This document shows, piece by piece, positions 19,160-28,490 of a stretch of DNA of 64,000 nt. The notes below the pieces were generated by a model that searched no databases, was not told where the DNA came from, and saw only the letters and a list, made by a program, of their open reading frames with translations. Positions within the stretch are counted from its first letter, which is position 1; the number at the start of each line of letters is the position of its first letter. A program made the position numbers and the translations under genes. Origin of the DNA: PALSA-968 sp964387075 (lineage in GTDB: Bacteria; Bacteroidota; Bacteroidia; B-17B0; Aurantibacillaceae); contig CAYLVB010000005.1 of assembly GCA_964387075.1 (NCBI GenBank), positions 124,001-188,000 on the forward strand, written 5' to 3'.

Positions 19160-20157
19160 GGTTTTTTACAAACATATCCGCGATCTTTTTCTGCATCACC
19201 CTGCAGGCCCAGGTCTTCCATCCTCCTATCCAGCATGTAGCCGATAACATCCCCGATTTCAATTTCGAAGAGATCAAAAAGCATAAGATCAAAAGCATTG
19301 TCTTCGACATGGTGGATAAAAAGGATTGGCAGATCGCCGAGGATAAGGACCTCAGCCGTCATTACGAGTTTGACAGCCTTGGGCGCATCACACGCTGCTA
19401 TTACACGGTCATCAAGCGCATCATCCAGAAAGATTTTCAGACAGCGCCTGTCTACAAGCGCCACCGCCTCGTAAAGGCCGGAAGCACCTATTCGAAGAAC
19501 GTATATGAGTTCGATACGCTTTCCACCACTTTCCAGTATAAGGAGGGCAACCTTTCGTGCAAACGATTTAACGACGGGAGCTCGTATAACAGCACCTATT
19601 ACTGGTATGATAGTCTGGATCGCGTGGTGCGCATACTTTATTGCAAGGAGACCAATGCCAGCGTCGACAGGTCGGTTTTCGTTCTCGGCCTTCAGCAGAA
19701 ACAGTTCGAAGAAAAGTTCAAGTATGCGTATTCGTCGGCCACACAATACAAAAAATTATGCCTCAACGACGAGGACAGACCCTTTAAGGAGATCATTGTT
19801 ACTTTCAACACGAATCAGCAACCCAAGCAGTATAACGAGACCTTTACGGCTACCTGGATCAACCAGGTGACCGATCTTGCCTACAACGAAAAGGGCCAGC
19901 TGATCGAGAAAAAATACACCTCCAACGCGGCCACACCGGTTGAGATCAAAGATGTTTTTACCTACGACAAAAAGAATTTCCTGGACATGGAAAAACACTA
20001 CAAGAACGGTGTGCTGATCAGTGAGACGGGGTATGTGACCGACGCGCTCACGGGCATTCCAACCTCTTACGTGACACGCGATCCGATCAATAAATCCATG
20101 CAGATCGTAAGGCTTCTATACACCTATTACGGTGATTCTCTCTCGAGCAAAAAATAG
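19156..20157 (+). CDS. Secreted protein of unknown function
   Basis: 333 aa with a clear signal peptide (MRFFTNISAIFFCITLQAQ). The mature part has several short units such as YEFDSLGRITRCYY, YEFDTLSTTFQYKEGN, YWYDSLDRVVRILY and LAYNEKGQLIEKKY. These resemble the YD/RHS-like beta-hairpin units common in secreted Bacteroidota proteins, but no toxin or enzyme domain is present and it is too short for an RHS protein. It overlaps the DUF255 gene by 4 nt, which implies translational coupling. The two proteins should act in different compartments, so a joint function is not evident. Confidence 0.65.
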   Translation: MRFFTNISAIFFCITLQAQVFHPPIQHVADNIPDFNFEEIKKHKIKSIVFDMVDKKDWQIAEDKDLSRHYEFDSLGRITRCYYTVIKRIIQKDFQTAPVYKRHRLVKAGSTYSKNVYEFDTLSTTFQYKEGNLSCKRFNDGSSYNSTYYWYDSLDRVVRILYCKETNASVDRSVFVLGLQQKQFEEKFKYAYSSATQYKKLCLNDEDRPFKEIIVTFNTNQQPKQYNETFTATWINQVTDLAYNEKGQLIEKKYTSNAATPVEIKDVFTYDKKNFLDMEKHYKNGVLISETGYVTDALTGIPTSYVTRDPINKSMQIVRLLYTYYGDSLSSKK

Positions 20158-20186
20158 AACCAGATCTTAAAGCTTACCGTCCGGTA

Positions 20187-22271
20187 TTATTTCATATCAG
20201 AAATAACGTGGGTTGCCTCCTGTAGGTAAAGGTCCTTCTTCAGGTTAAGTGCCCATTTTTTCTCGCGGTTCAGTTTGTTGGTATCCGCCGCCAGGCGCTC
20301 CAGGTCAACCTGCATCAGGCTCACATCAAAACCTTTCAGGTCTTTGCTCAGGTCCTGGAATTTTTTGTTGTCTTCTTTGTATTTTTTAGCCTCGGCGGCG
20401 TATTTCTCAAGGTTGAGACTGTATTTGGTATCGTCCTTTTTCGATTTCACTGTTTTTGCTTCAACATCCACAAGGTTGAATTCCTTGCTCTTCTTAATGC
20501 GGTCGGCACTGGCCTTTTTCAGCTTCTCGTAATTGATAGCGGTATAGGCCTGGTATTGCGCTTTGGCGATCTCATCCCACGGCATTGGGTTGTCTAGTTC
20601 TTTCTCCCCGGTTTCAATATAGGAATAAGGATCCGGCAGTTGAATATCAGGCATTACGCCCCGTAGTTGCGTTGCTCCGCCATTGATGCGGTAGAACTTC
20701 TGCATGGTGATCTTCACCTCGCCCAGTGGCTTTAATGAGTCGAACTGTGGCAAAATATAATTATCAAGATTAAGGAAAGACTGCACCGTTCCTTTACCGA
20801 ACGATTGCGAACCTATCACTACTGCGCGTTTGTAATCCTGCATAGCGGCCGCCATGATCTCGGATGCCGACGCGCTGTTGCGATTGACCATTACAACAAA
20901 AGGCCCGTCATACAGCTGTTCCGGGTTCTTATCCAACAGCTGATCCGTTTTGCCATCCTTTTTACGTACCTGCACAATAGGACCATCTTTAATAAACAGG
21001 CCGCCCATTTCCACCACTTCCGATAAGGATCCTCCACCGTTATCGCGCAGGTCGAGCACAATGCCGCTTACGTTCTGTTCCTTCAGTTTCAGTATCTCCT
21101 TTTTTACATCAGCAGCGCAATGATGTGCGCCGGTACGGGTAAAGTCGCTGTAGAAAGTAGGGAGTTTGATGTAACCGGTCTTTGACCTACCGTTATCGAT
21201 CACCGCCGAATGTGCGTATGTTTCTTCCAATTCAATGATCTCGCGGATAATGGATACTGTCTTAATGGAACCATCCGGTTTCTTAATGGTGAGCTTTACC
21301 TCGGTACCTTTCTTTCCTTTAATAAGGTCGATCGCGTCATCAATGTCCATTCCTACAATATCAACCGGCTCTGCTGAACCCTGCCCTACTTTAATAATGA
21401 AGTCGCCGGCTTTGATCTCTCCCTGTTTGTAAGCGGGGCCGCCCACAACAAGTTCACTCACCTTGATATAATCGTCTTTCTGTTGCAGCCTCGCTCCTAT
21501 TCCTTCTAACTGGCCGCTCATGCTTTGGTCGAATTTCTTTTTCTCCTTGGGGGCAAAAAATTCGGTGTGCGGATCATACATGGCCGCTATGCTGTTCACA
21601 TAATCTCCGTAGCGGTCTTTTTTGGTGCGCTTTTTCAATCGTTTGAAATAATCATTCATGGTCTTCACCACTTTCGAGCGCGCCTCCACTTCTAAAGAAT
21701 CAAAAGGGCGTACTTTCGCGGTAGTATCTTTCGTATTTTTTATCTTTTCATTGGCTTCTAACAATTCGTTCAGGCGGGCCACCGTATGATACTGCAAATA
21801 CTGGCGCCATTTGTTCCGCGAGTCGGTCTCATTCTTTGCAAACTCTGTCTTCTGCCCGTCGGTCTCATATTCTTCGTTGACGGTATAATCAAATGGTTTA
21901 GCGAGGATCTCTTTGTACCATGTTTCTTTTTCGGAAATGCGGCGCGTGATCAGTTCATTCGAAAGTTCAAAAAGTTCGAAGGTCTCGTTCTGTATCTGGT
22001 CGTCTACTTTCGTCTTGTATTTTCCCATGTTCTCCACATCAGGCTGCAGCAGGAACATTTTGGTATAATCGATACGTTTCATATAGAGATCAAAAAAGCG
22101 CGCCGAGAAATTATCGTCAACCTTTTTAGGTTCATAGTGCGCGTTGTTGAGACCGCTCATCATGATCTCCAGGATCACCTGGTTCTTATCGAAGAAATAA
22201 CTTACGGTGGTAAAGGACAGCAAAGCAATACTCACAGTAACCAGGGTCATCTTCATCCATCTGCGCTTCAT
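20187..22271 (-). CDS. prc: Carboxy-terminal processing (tail-specific) protease, S41A
   Basis: Periplasmic serine protease that degrades or trims proteins from the C-terminus. 694 aa with an N-terminal signal or anchor helix (about 8-26), a long helical N-terminal Prc domain (30-230), a PDZ domain (about 240-330, GPAYKQGEIKAGDFIIKVG) and the S41 catalytic core. The serine lies in NRNSASASE and the lysine in SFGKGTVQ, with the same spacing as E. coli Prc. DNGGG and the C-terminal DUF3340-type region (570-694) complete the long Prc form rather than the shorter CtpA form. It is convergent with the secreted gene on the plus strand; no clear promoter is visible. Confidence 0.95.
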   Translation of the reverse strand: MKRRWMKMTLVTVSIALLSFTTVSYFFDKNQVILEIMMSGLNNAHYEPKKVDDNFSARFFDLYMKRIDYTKMFLLQPDVENMGKYKTKVDDQIQNETFELFELSNELITRRISEKETWYKEILAKPFDYTVNEEYETDGQKTEFAKNETDSRNKWRQYLQYHTVARLNELLEANEKIKNTKDTTAKVRPFDSLEVEARSKVVKTMNDYFKRLKKRTKKDRYGDYVNSIAAMYDPHTEFFAPKEKKKFDQSMSGQLEGIGARLQQKDDYIKVSELVVGGPAYKQGEIKAGDFIIKVGQGSAEPVDIVGMDIDDAIDLIKGKKGTEVKLTIKKPDGSIKTVSIIREIIELEETYAHSAVIDNGRSKTGYIKLPTFYSDFTRTGAHHCAADVKKEILKLKEQNVSGIVLDLRDNGGGSLSEVVEMGGLFIKDGPIVQVRKKDGKTDQLLDKNPEQLYDGPFVVMVNRNSASASEIMAAAMQDYKRAVVIGSQSFGKGTVQSFLNLDNYILPQFDSLKPLGEVKITMQKFYRINGGATQLRGVMPDIQLPDPYSYIETGEKELDNPMPWDEIAKAQYQAYTAINYEKLKKASADRIKKSKEFNLVDVEAKTVKSKKDDTKYSLNLEKYAAEAKKYKEDNKKFQDLSKDLKGFDVSLMQVDLERLAADTNKLNREKKWALNLKKDLYLQEATHVISDMK

Positions 22272-22386
22272 AGTATCAGTTTTGGTTTAAAATTAACGAA
22301 AATTCAATGGGTATATTACCCTTTTATGTAAATCCCCCCTTTTAGGCTTCGGGATTTAAGAAAATATAACAAATACCACACCAAAC

Positions 22387-23334
22387 CTAGAACTTGGCTT
22401 TGGTGATGCGGCGTTTTTTGCGGGGGTTGAGCACGTAACCTACTTTGATCTCGAGGTTCATGTAAGAATCTTTATCGCGGGTATTGCCGCGCTGCGCACC
22501 TGTACCGTCACCGTTTGGTGTAGTGGCTCCAGGTATCAGACCAAGGCTTGGATCGGCAAGTGCAACGGCCACGGGACCTTTCATCGCAAGCAATTTAGCT
22601 CGGTCGTAATACACACTGCTCACATCATCAATATAATCGGTAAATGTTTTACGGAAATTGTATTCAATTCCAACGGTCCATTTCGCGTTCAACTTGAACC
22701 TGGCTCCAATACCTATTGGCACCGAGAACGAATAAAGTTTATACTTTTTTGCCCCGCCGGGCAAACCCTGGCCTTCTGTACTTAATGGCTGCAACGCATA
22801 CCAGTTACCGGCATAATTGGCTTTGGGATTGAAGTAAAAAGCTCCTATTCCAATGAATAGGTAATAATACGAGCTGTAAGCTTTATACCTGCGCAAAAGG
22901 GTTTTTTTGATATGGTAGCGGTTACCATGCCTGTCAAAACTCAACGACATCTCTATATTAGTGGCAAACTCAAAGATATTCGATTTAAAGTGGAGATTGC
23001 GGTTATGGCGAAACTTTTCCTGAGTAAGTTTATCATTTCCACCTATCATTAAAAAAGAGAGATCGGTGCGTGAAGAAAAACGCTTATTCAACCTGTAGCG
23101 ATAACCGATGGATGCCGTTGGCCGCGTAAGTGCCAGCTCAAGGTCGGCGTAGCTGTAGTGTGTTCCTACTTTGTTCAATCCTCCCAGGTCGCCTAGGAAG
23201 TTTGAAACACCGCCGCCAAGGATCACTTCCTTGCGTTCTTTCTTCCAGGAATCGCGCTTGGAAAAATATTGCGCACGCGAAGCACTACACAGTAGCGTGA
23301 ATAATACAATAAAGTATATTACTCTTTTTTCCAA
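22387..23334 (-). CDS. Outer-membrane beta-barrel protein (DUF6089-like)
   Basis: 315 residues: signal peptide (about 1-22, LCSASRAQ), then a barrel-type sequence with GGGVSNFLGDLGG near the start, a motif typical of the Bacteroidota DUF6089-like outer-membrane proteins, and repeated aromatic strands (YYYLFIGIGAFYFNP, KWTVGIEYNFRKTFTDYIDD). The start is TTG at 23334: the frame has a stop 12 nt upstream and no ATG or GTG near the signal peptide. It is 71 nt downstream of a type B T9SS cargo in the same direction, but it is not a PorP/SprF member. Function unknown. Confidence 0.75.
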   Translation of the reverse strand: MEKRVIYFIVLFTLLCSASRAQYFSKRDSWKKERKEVILGGGVSNFLGDLGGLNKVGTHYSYADLELALTRPTASIGYRYRLNKRFSSRTDLSFLMIGGNDKLTQEKFRHNRNLHFKSNIFEFATNIEMSLSFDRHGNRYHIKKTLLRRYKAYSSYYYLFIGIGAFYFNPKANYAGNWYALQPLSTEGQGLPGGAKKYKLYSFSVPIGIGARFKLNAKWTVGIEYNFRKTFTDYIDDVSSVYYDRAKLLAMKGPVAVALADPSLGLIPGATTPNGDGTGAQRGNTRDKDSYMNLEIKVGYVLNPRKKRRITKAKF

Positions 23335-23405
23335 AAAGTTGGTTTAAAGCGCTAATATACTGAAAATTGACAAAAAAATCGGGACTTTTTCGCTCAATAG
23401 GGCAA

Positions 23406-26171
23406 CTATCTTACTAATTCAAGAAAACCCTCTTTAACCACCGGTTTTCCCTTTTGATCTACGTAAGTCACTAAAAAATAATAGGTTCCATCAGAAACAG
23501 CTAAACCGTTTTTAGCATTCCTGCCATCCCAACCCCCGGTAGGATCGCTCCATTCGTAAAGCTTCAAACCCCAACGGTCATATACAATGCAGTTAAATTG
23601 TGAAAGCCGGCTGCCCTTTATGCTGAAAATATCATTGATCTGATCGCCATTGGGTGAAAAAATATTGGGCACTATCACCGGTATCACTGAGTCGGTTACA
23701 TAAACAGTCAGTGTGGCCGTGTCCTTGCAACCATACACATCGGTTACCACCAACGAAACAATGTAACCTCCCTCGGCGGTATAGGTCGCGGTTGGATTCA
23801 GCTGCACCGACGTACTTCCGTTTGAAAGATTCCAGTAATTGGACAGCTGGTTGCCGAGCGAAGAATTTGTGAATGTAAAGCTTGCAGGCGCGTTCAAAGT
23901 TACAGCGTTGGGCACAAACCCCGCCTGCGGATCACTTACATCTACGGTAAACTGCGTTGTAGCGCTACCGCACGCGTTTGTGGCAGTAAGCGAATAAACT
24001 CCGGCCTGCGTTACTGCCACTGAAACACCACCCGAGGAGGTTCCGGGACCACTCCAGCTAAATGTATAAGGACCGGGGATCACTGAAAGAACACCGCTGT
24101 CACCCGCGCAGATGACACTGCTGCCGGTGATCGTTTGGGCCGCGGGCGGCGGCAATATGCTCACCGATGTAATGATCGAGTTCAGGCATCCATTCGCGTC
24201 TACCCCTGTAACTGTATAAGAAGCCCCGCTCCCCGGAACGGAAATTGAAGGTCCAGTTTGCGAAGTACTCCACGTATACGTGACCGCGCCCGAAACACTC
24301 AAGGTTGTAGAAATACCCGCGCAGGTAATTGGTGTATTCACTACAAGAACAGGCAGCGGGTTTATGGTAACCGTTGAAATAAAGCTGTTCACACAGCCAT
24401 TCGCGTCAGTCCCGCTTACTGTATATAAAGTTGCTGAAGCCGGACTGACCGAAATAGAGTTTCCGTTTTGCGACGTGCTCCAGGTATACGTTAAAGCGCC
24501 GCTTGCAGTTAAGGTAGTTGTATCGCCCGGGCAAACCGAAGCATTGTTGACGGAGACCGGCGGAAGAGAATTCACAAGCACGGTGGCCACAGCCGTGTCG
24601 GAACAACCGTTGCTATCCGTTCCGGTGACTGTGTAGTTTGTAGTTGAAGATGGAGTAACCGAGATAGAGCTGCCGTTTTGTGAATTACTCCAGGTATACG
24701 TTGCTGCGCCGGAAGCGGTAAGCAAAGCGTTGCTTCCCTGGCAAACTGTATCAGAGACAGCACTTACAATTGCGAGTTGCCCTACAGCGATCGTTGCTAC
24801 GGTTGTATCCAGACAACCGTTAGCATCAGTGCCCACGACCGTGTATTGTGTTGTAGAGGAAGGATTATCATTCAGCGTGGCGCCGTTGGTGCCATTACTC
24901 CAGGTATAGGTTGCGGCGCCCGAAGCTGTGAGCGATCCTGTATTGCCATTGCAAATTGTATCGTTGGTAACTACAACAGAAGGCAAAGGATGAACATCCA
25001 ACGTATAAGTATCGATCGCGGTTCCGCAACTGTTCATCGCATTAACTGTGTAAACGCTGGGGGAAACCGGTGTGACTGTAAAACTGTTCCCGTTTCCACC
25101 GCTGGGATTCCAGGTGTAGGTTGTACCGTTTTGTGTATTCACTGAAAGCACGAAGGTATTTCCGGAACATACCGGACCCGCACTTACAGAAATAGTTGGT
25201 GAGGGAACAGGAAGGATCGTAAGCTGCATACTGTCGGTTATTCCTCCGGCGCATTTACCCGTGGCGGTAAGATAAAGCGTGATGGTTCCCACATCACCGC
25301 TACCGGGCATGTAATTTGTATTGGCAGCCGAAGGATTGGAGAATGTTCCGCTTCCTCCCGTCCATGTATAAGAAAGTACAGGACCTGAAAGAGATCCGTT
25401 CATGGCGACCGTGTCGTTACTGCAAACACTCGCGTTAGCTCCCGCATCCGCGATCAAAGGAATATATGGCGCCTGGCAACCATAATTGACATAGGTGGCA
25501 ATTCCTCCTGCGGTGAAAAGAACGGTTGACCCGTCGTTCTGCGCCGAAGTGCCCCCGTAAGTTCCGAAGGTGTTCACCAAAAGACTTCTGTCGTACGTTA
25601 CGGCCTCTGTACATCCAAGCGGAGGGTAATTCATTACAAGACTCCGCAAGGCAACCGGCCCGGTTGGTGTGCCTGTAATGGTGCCGCTGTTATTATGATT
25701 GGCAAAATGTCCCTGGAAATTCCCCGTGTCCTGGAAAAGCACGACAAGGGTATCCTGCAAATTGGCAAAGGAGTTGGCGCCTGTGCACATATCCCACGAG
25801 GTGATGATAAGCACTTCTGAATTCGCCGGCAGGATATTTCCGATGGGCTCTTTTAAAAATCCGCAGGATACGATGGTTGAATTAAGCGTAGCTACATTAG
25901 ACGCCGTGTTCGCGTTCTGAGCCCAGCCTCTGAAGGTGTTATTGGGCCAGGTAACGGTGAGACTGGTTGTGTTGATGGGGCTTGTTCCTACTTTGAACAA
26001 CACCATTTCGTTCTTGCCTTCGCAATTGCAATTCGGGCTTTGCGAGCCGGTGCAGCCACCGCCGGGCACGCAGGCATCCACCAGGATACTTTCAATTTGT
26101 AAACATTGCGCGGGTAGCGAAGCCGATAACAGCAGGAAACACAGGAAGCCCCAAAAAGTAATTTTCTTCAT
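23406..26171 (-). CDS. Large secreted Ig/PKD-repeat adhesin-like protein, T9SS type B
   Basis: 921 aa surface protein. Signal peptide MKKITFWGFLCFLLLSASLP; N-terminal lamin-tail-like region (about 22-230); then about eight Ig-like repeats of ~75-80 residues with the pattern TYTWSNGxNGxSISVTPxxTTxYTVxGTDxNGC (about 300-720), a PKD domain (about 745-830) and a type B sorting domain (NIFSPNGDQINDIF ... GFLELVR). It should be delivered by T9SS to the cell surface or medium. I start at the ATG 26171; the open frame extends six codons further but those residues do not fit the signal peptide. Its leader carries the 18-nt element shared with the next gene upstream. Confidence 0.9.
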   Translation of the reverse strand: MKKITFWGFLCFLLLSASLPAQCLQIESILVDACVPGGGCTGSQSPNCNCEGKNEMVLFKVGTSPINTTSLTVTWPNNTFRGWAQNANTASNVATLNSTIVSCGFLKEPIGNILPANSEVLIITSWDMCTGANSFANLQDTLVVLFQDTGNFQGHFANHNNSGTITGTPTGPVALRSLVMNYPPLGCTEAVTYDRSLLVNTFGTYGGTSAQNDGSTVLFTAGGIATYVNYGCQAPYIPLIADAGANASVCSNDTVAMNGSLSGPVLSYTWTGGSGTFSNPSAANTNYMPGSGDVGTITLYLTATGKCAGGITDSMQLTILPVPSPTISVSAGPVCSGNTFVLSVNTQNGTTYTWNPSGGNGNSFTVTPVSPSVYTVNAMNSCGTAIDTYTLDVHPLPSVVVTNDTICNGNTGSLTASGAATYTWSNGTNGATLNDNPSSTTQYTVVGTDANGCLDTTVATIAVGQLAIVSAVSDTVCQGSNALLTASGAATYTWSNSQNGSSISVTPSSTTNYTVTGTDSNGCSDTAVATVLVNSLPPVSVNNASVCPGDTTTLTASGALTYTWSTSQNGNSISVSPASATLYTVSGTDANGCVNSFISTVTINPLPVLVVNTPITCAGISTTLSVSGAVTYTWSTSQTGPSISVPGSGASYTVTGVDANGCLNSIITSVSILPPPAAQTITGSSVICAGDSGVLSVIPGPYTFSWSGPGTSSGGVSVAVTQAGVYSLTATNACGSATTQFTVDVSDPQAGFVPNAVTLNAPASFTFTNSSLGNQLSNYWNLSNGSTSVQLNPTATYTAEGGYIVSLVVTDVYGCKDTATLTVYVTDSVIPVIVPNIFSPNGDQINDIFSIKGSRLSQFNCIVYDRWGLKLYEWSDPTGGWDGRNAKNGLAVSDGTYYFLVTYVDQKGKPVVKEGFLELVR

Positions 26172-26203
26172 CGTAATTTTTTGATACAAGCGGCTTTAGA
26201 ATT

Positions 26204-26236
26204 TCCCGTGAAACGGGACTCTTTTGGGGTGTTCAC
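26204..26236 (-). promoter_or_regulatory. 5' leader element: shared 18-mer plus hairpin (copy 1)
   Basis: On the minus strand GTGAACACCCCAAAAGAG (26236 to 26219) is followed directly by the hairpin TCCCGT-TTC-ACGGGA (26218 to 26204). The 18-mer is identical to 28064-28047. A TAATTTTA box, one mismatch from TAnnTTTG, lies about 10 nt upstream of the element, which places it at the start of the predicted mRNA. Confidence 0.55.
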
Positions 26237-26326
26237 TTGCCCGGTAAAATTAGTGCAAAACGGTCAATGAACAAGTAAAAAAATGGTCATTAAAATATGA
26301 ACAGTTAATTAACTAAAATGTGGCCT

Positions 26327-28006
26327 TTACAAGACAATTTTCTTCACAAAAACCTTTCCCGATAGATCGATCATGGAAACCAGGTAAATGCCATGCTGCC
26401 TATTACTTTTTTCGATCGTATAGCGAAGTATCTCCTCATTCCCGCGCGCGCTGTGCACCAATTGGCCGGTAGGACCATACATTTCCAGCAAATTCAATCC
26501 ACCGGGTGTATCAATAAGCAACTCGGTCTCTGACTGGGCTACCGTAATTTCTTTTGAAGGTTTCAGCTCCAGCACGCAATTACCTATGATCTTTGTGATC
26601 CCGTTCAGGTCCTTTTCGGCAAGGCGGTAATAGATCATATCCCCCGGGTACTCGCCTACTTTGTCATACGCAAGATAATTGGTGCCGGCCGGCTGATTCT
26701 TCGCGATGTGTTCGCTTACCCACTCATACTGTTTTCCATCGTAACTTTTGCTTATAATAAACTCACGTATATTCTCCTCGGCTATCGTGGTAAAGCTCAA
26801 TTCCGCTTCATGCAAATAAGTGCGCTTTACGGTAAAGCTCAAAAGATCTACCGGCAAAATGAGCGGCAAGGAGCAACTTCCTGCTCCGTTATACACACTT
26901 GGCGCGGTTGGACTTGCCGAAGCTGTACTTGCCGGTTGCGGAAATGCTACCGAAGCCCCGTCGCCGCTCCCTGCCCCACCGGAGTATTCCTGTCCGGCAT
27001 CATAGGTATAATATTCCTTGGAGCATCCTGCCACCCAGGAAAAATCAGCCACCAGGTACTTGGGATTTACCCCCGCCTGGTAATTGGCCATGTTACCGCT
27101 GGTATTCCAACCTGTGGTGGCGAAATACACTACATAAATGGGACTGAAATTGGCACAGAGATTAGAGAAATCATAATTAGCATAACAAAATGAACTAGGC
27201 ACCATGATGAATGTGCTGTAAGCAGGAATAGTTCCGGCCGAGACAGCGTCTACAAAACCGCCGCTGCAACCTGTTGTGCCGTTGAGTCCTGCTGTAGTGG
27301 CCGTATTGGAAGATACGGTTCCGGTATAAGCATCTACGGTATTGTTGTTATAATTAGTTGTGTTACCATGATATTTGACGGTCTGCGAAGGAAAAGACGA
27401 AACTGTAATCGAGTACGAGCCCGAATTAAAAAGCAGGATCTCCGCGTCGCCCTCATTGCACCCCGGGTTATTGCAACTGTTCAGCACAGCGCCGGTCATA
27501 AGCGGGCAGATCGTACCACCTCCCCCGCCACAAGTTCCGGTAGTAATGGAAACATTGTCTATGGCCAGGTTGCCCGTTACCTTGGTATAGGTCCAACGCA
27601 CGTAGGCCGTGGTGGCGCAGGTTAGATTATACGAGTACGTAACGCAGGTTCCGGCGATGTTTGAAATTGTGGCGAGCGTTGTCCATGTCGTTCCATCAGC
27701 CGATTCCTCAACCAGCAAGGAAGACGTAGCACCGATCGCGTTTCCCTGCAGGTCAAAGCTCAATTGTATTCCCGTACCGCTAAAGAAAACCTGTGTCTGA
27801 TCGCCGGTATTATCCATGCGCCCGCGGTTGCTGTTGCCGTCGCAGCCCAAGGCAGAGGTATAAGTTCCCATGCCGGTATCGGTCCATCCTGTAGGTGTGG
27901 CCGACCAGGTTGTACGCGTTAACGGAAGGCTTGCCTGCGCACGCATTTGCTGCAGAGCAGGAAGGCATAACAAGAGGATATAAAAAAGCCGTGTACGCAT
28001 GAACAT
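26327..28006 (-). CDS. Secreted protein with T9SS type A sorting domain
   Basis: About 559 residues. Signal peptide (MFMRTRLFYILLLCLPALQQMRA), then a beta-sandwich-like region (about 30-150: VEESADGTTWTTLATISN, AIDNVSITTGTC, as in secreted jelly-roll modules), a lamin-tail-like region (about 155-340: GDAEILLFNSGS), and a C-terminal segment starting LPVDLLSFTVKR that leads into a type A sorting domain ending VFVKKIVL. The LPVDLLSF linker is common in Bacteroidota T9SS proteins. Starts at 28006 or 28000 (two closely spaced ATGs) are equally good; the frame extends 13 codons further but those residues precede the signal peptide. No enzymatic motif is seen. Confidence 0.82.
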   Translation of the reverse strand: MFMRTRLFYILLLCLPALQQMRAQASLPLTRTTWSATPTGWTDTGMGTYTSALGCDGNSNRGRMDNTGDQTQVFFSGTGIQLSFDLQGNAIGATSSLLVEESADGTTWTTLATISNIAGTCVTYSYNLTCATTAYVRWTYTKVTGNLAIDNVSITTGTCGGGGGTICPLMTGAVLNSCNNPGCNEGDAEILLFNSGSYSITVSSFPSQTVKYHGNTTNYNNNTVDAYTGTVSSNTATTAGLNGTTGCSGGFVDAVSAGTIPAYSTFIMVPSSFCYANYDFSNLCANFSPIYVVYFATTGWNTSGNMANYQAGVNPKYLVADFSWVAGCSKEYYTYDAGQEYSGGAGSGDGASVAFPQPASTASASPTAPSVYNGAGSCSLPLILPVDLLSFTVKRTYLHEAELSFTTIAEENIREFIISKSYDGKQYEWVSEHIAKNQPAGTNYLAYDKVGEYPGDMIYYRLAEKDLNGITKIIGNCVLELKPSKEITVAQSETELLIDTPGGLNLLEMYGPTGQLVHSARGNEEILRYTIEKSNRQHGIYLVSMIDLSGKVFVKKIVL

Positions 28007-28026
28007 GCGCAAGGCGGCTAAAGACG

Positions 28027-28064
28027 GCTTGTTAGAAAACAACAAGCTCTTTTGGGGTGTTCAC
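28027..28064 (-). promoter_or_regulatory. 5' leader element: shared 18-mer plus hairpin (copy 2)
   Basis: GTGAACACCCCAAAAGAG (28064 to 28047) followed directly by a 7-bp hairpin (GCTTGTT at 28033-28027 pairing with AACAAGC at 28047-28041, written in plus coordinates). The hairpin sequence is unrelated to that of copy 1, but its position is the same. Confidence 0.55.
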
Positions 28065-28074
28065 CTTTGCACAA

Positions 28075-28082
28075 CAAAAATA
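28075..28082 (-). promoter_or_regulatory. -7 box TATTTTTG upstream of the type A cargo gene
   Basis: Minus-strand TATTTTTG, 10 nt upstream of the shared 18-mer. It has the same flanks (CCTTATTTTTGT) as the CotH operon promoter at 13428-13435. No TTG at the expected distance. Confidence 0.5.
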
Positions 28083-28142
28083 AGGCAAAGGCGCTATACG
28101 GCACGTTAAATTACATCAACAAATCGTTAGCTTTTGTTAATA

Positions 28143-28490
28143 TCAGCCGCCGGCTTTTTTGGCATGATAACCTGCCTTAAGAAGTAAGGCCAGTATTTTA
28201 TCGCGATGGTCGCCTTGTATCAGTATGTCGCCGTTCTTTACACCACCTCCTACCCCGCATTTTTGCTTGAGCTCCTTTCCCAGCTTTTCGAGCTCCTCTT
28301 CCGAACCTGCAAAACCTGCAACCCGGGAAACGAATTTTCCGCCACCCAGGCGATCGAGATGGATGCGCAGGTTTTGTTCAGAAGGATGGAGGTGTTCCTC
28401 CCCTCCTTCATCTGCACGCTCAAATGAAAGATCGCGGTTGGTAGAATACACCAACCCATCTTCGCTGTCCTTTTTACGCTTTTTGCTCAT
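28143..28490 (-). CDS. yciH: SUI1/eIF1-like translation factor (YciH family)
   Basis: 115 aa. The C-terminal two thirds is a SUI1 domain: GGKFVSRVAGF, LKQKCGVGGGVKNGDILIQGDHRD, then ILALLLKAGYHAKKAGG. Bacterial YciH proteins are homologues of eukaryotic eIF1 and have been linked to start-site fidelity; the role in Bacteroidota is not established. The N-terminal ~50 residues are charged and variable. The start overlaps the 3' end of the TPR gene by 17 nt, so translation is likely coupled. Confidence 0.9.
   Translation of the reverse strand: MSKKRKKDSEDGLVYSTNRDLSFERADEGGEEHLHPSEQNLRIHLDRLGGGKFVSRVAGFAGSEEELEKLGKELKQKCGVGGGVKNGDILIQGDHRDKILALLLKAGYHAKKAGG

Noticed and set aside
19156..20157. 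RHS or polymorphic toxin
   Set aside because: YD-like units are present, but there is no RHS core, no toxin domain and no immunity gene; 333 residues is far too short.
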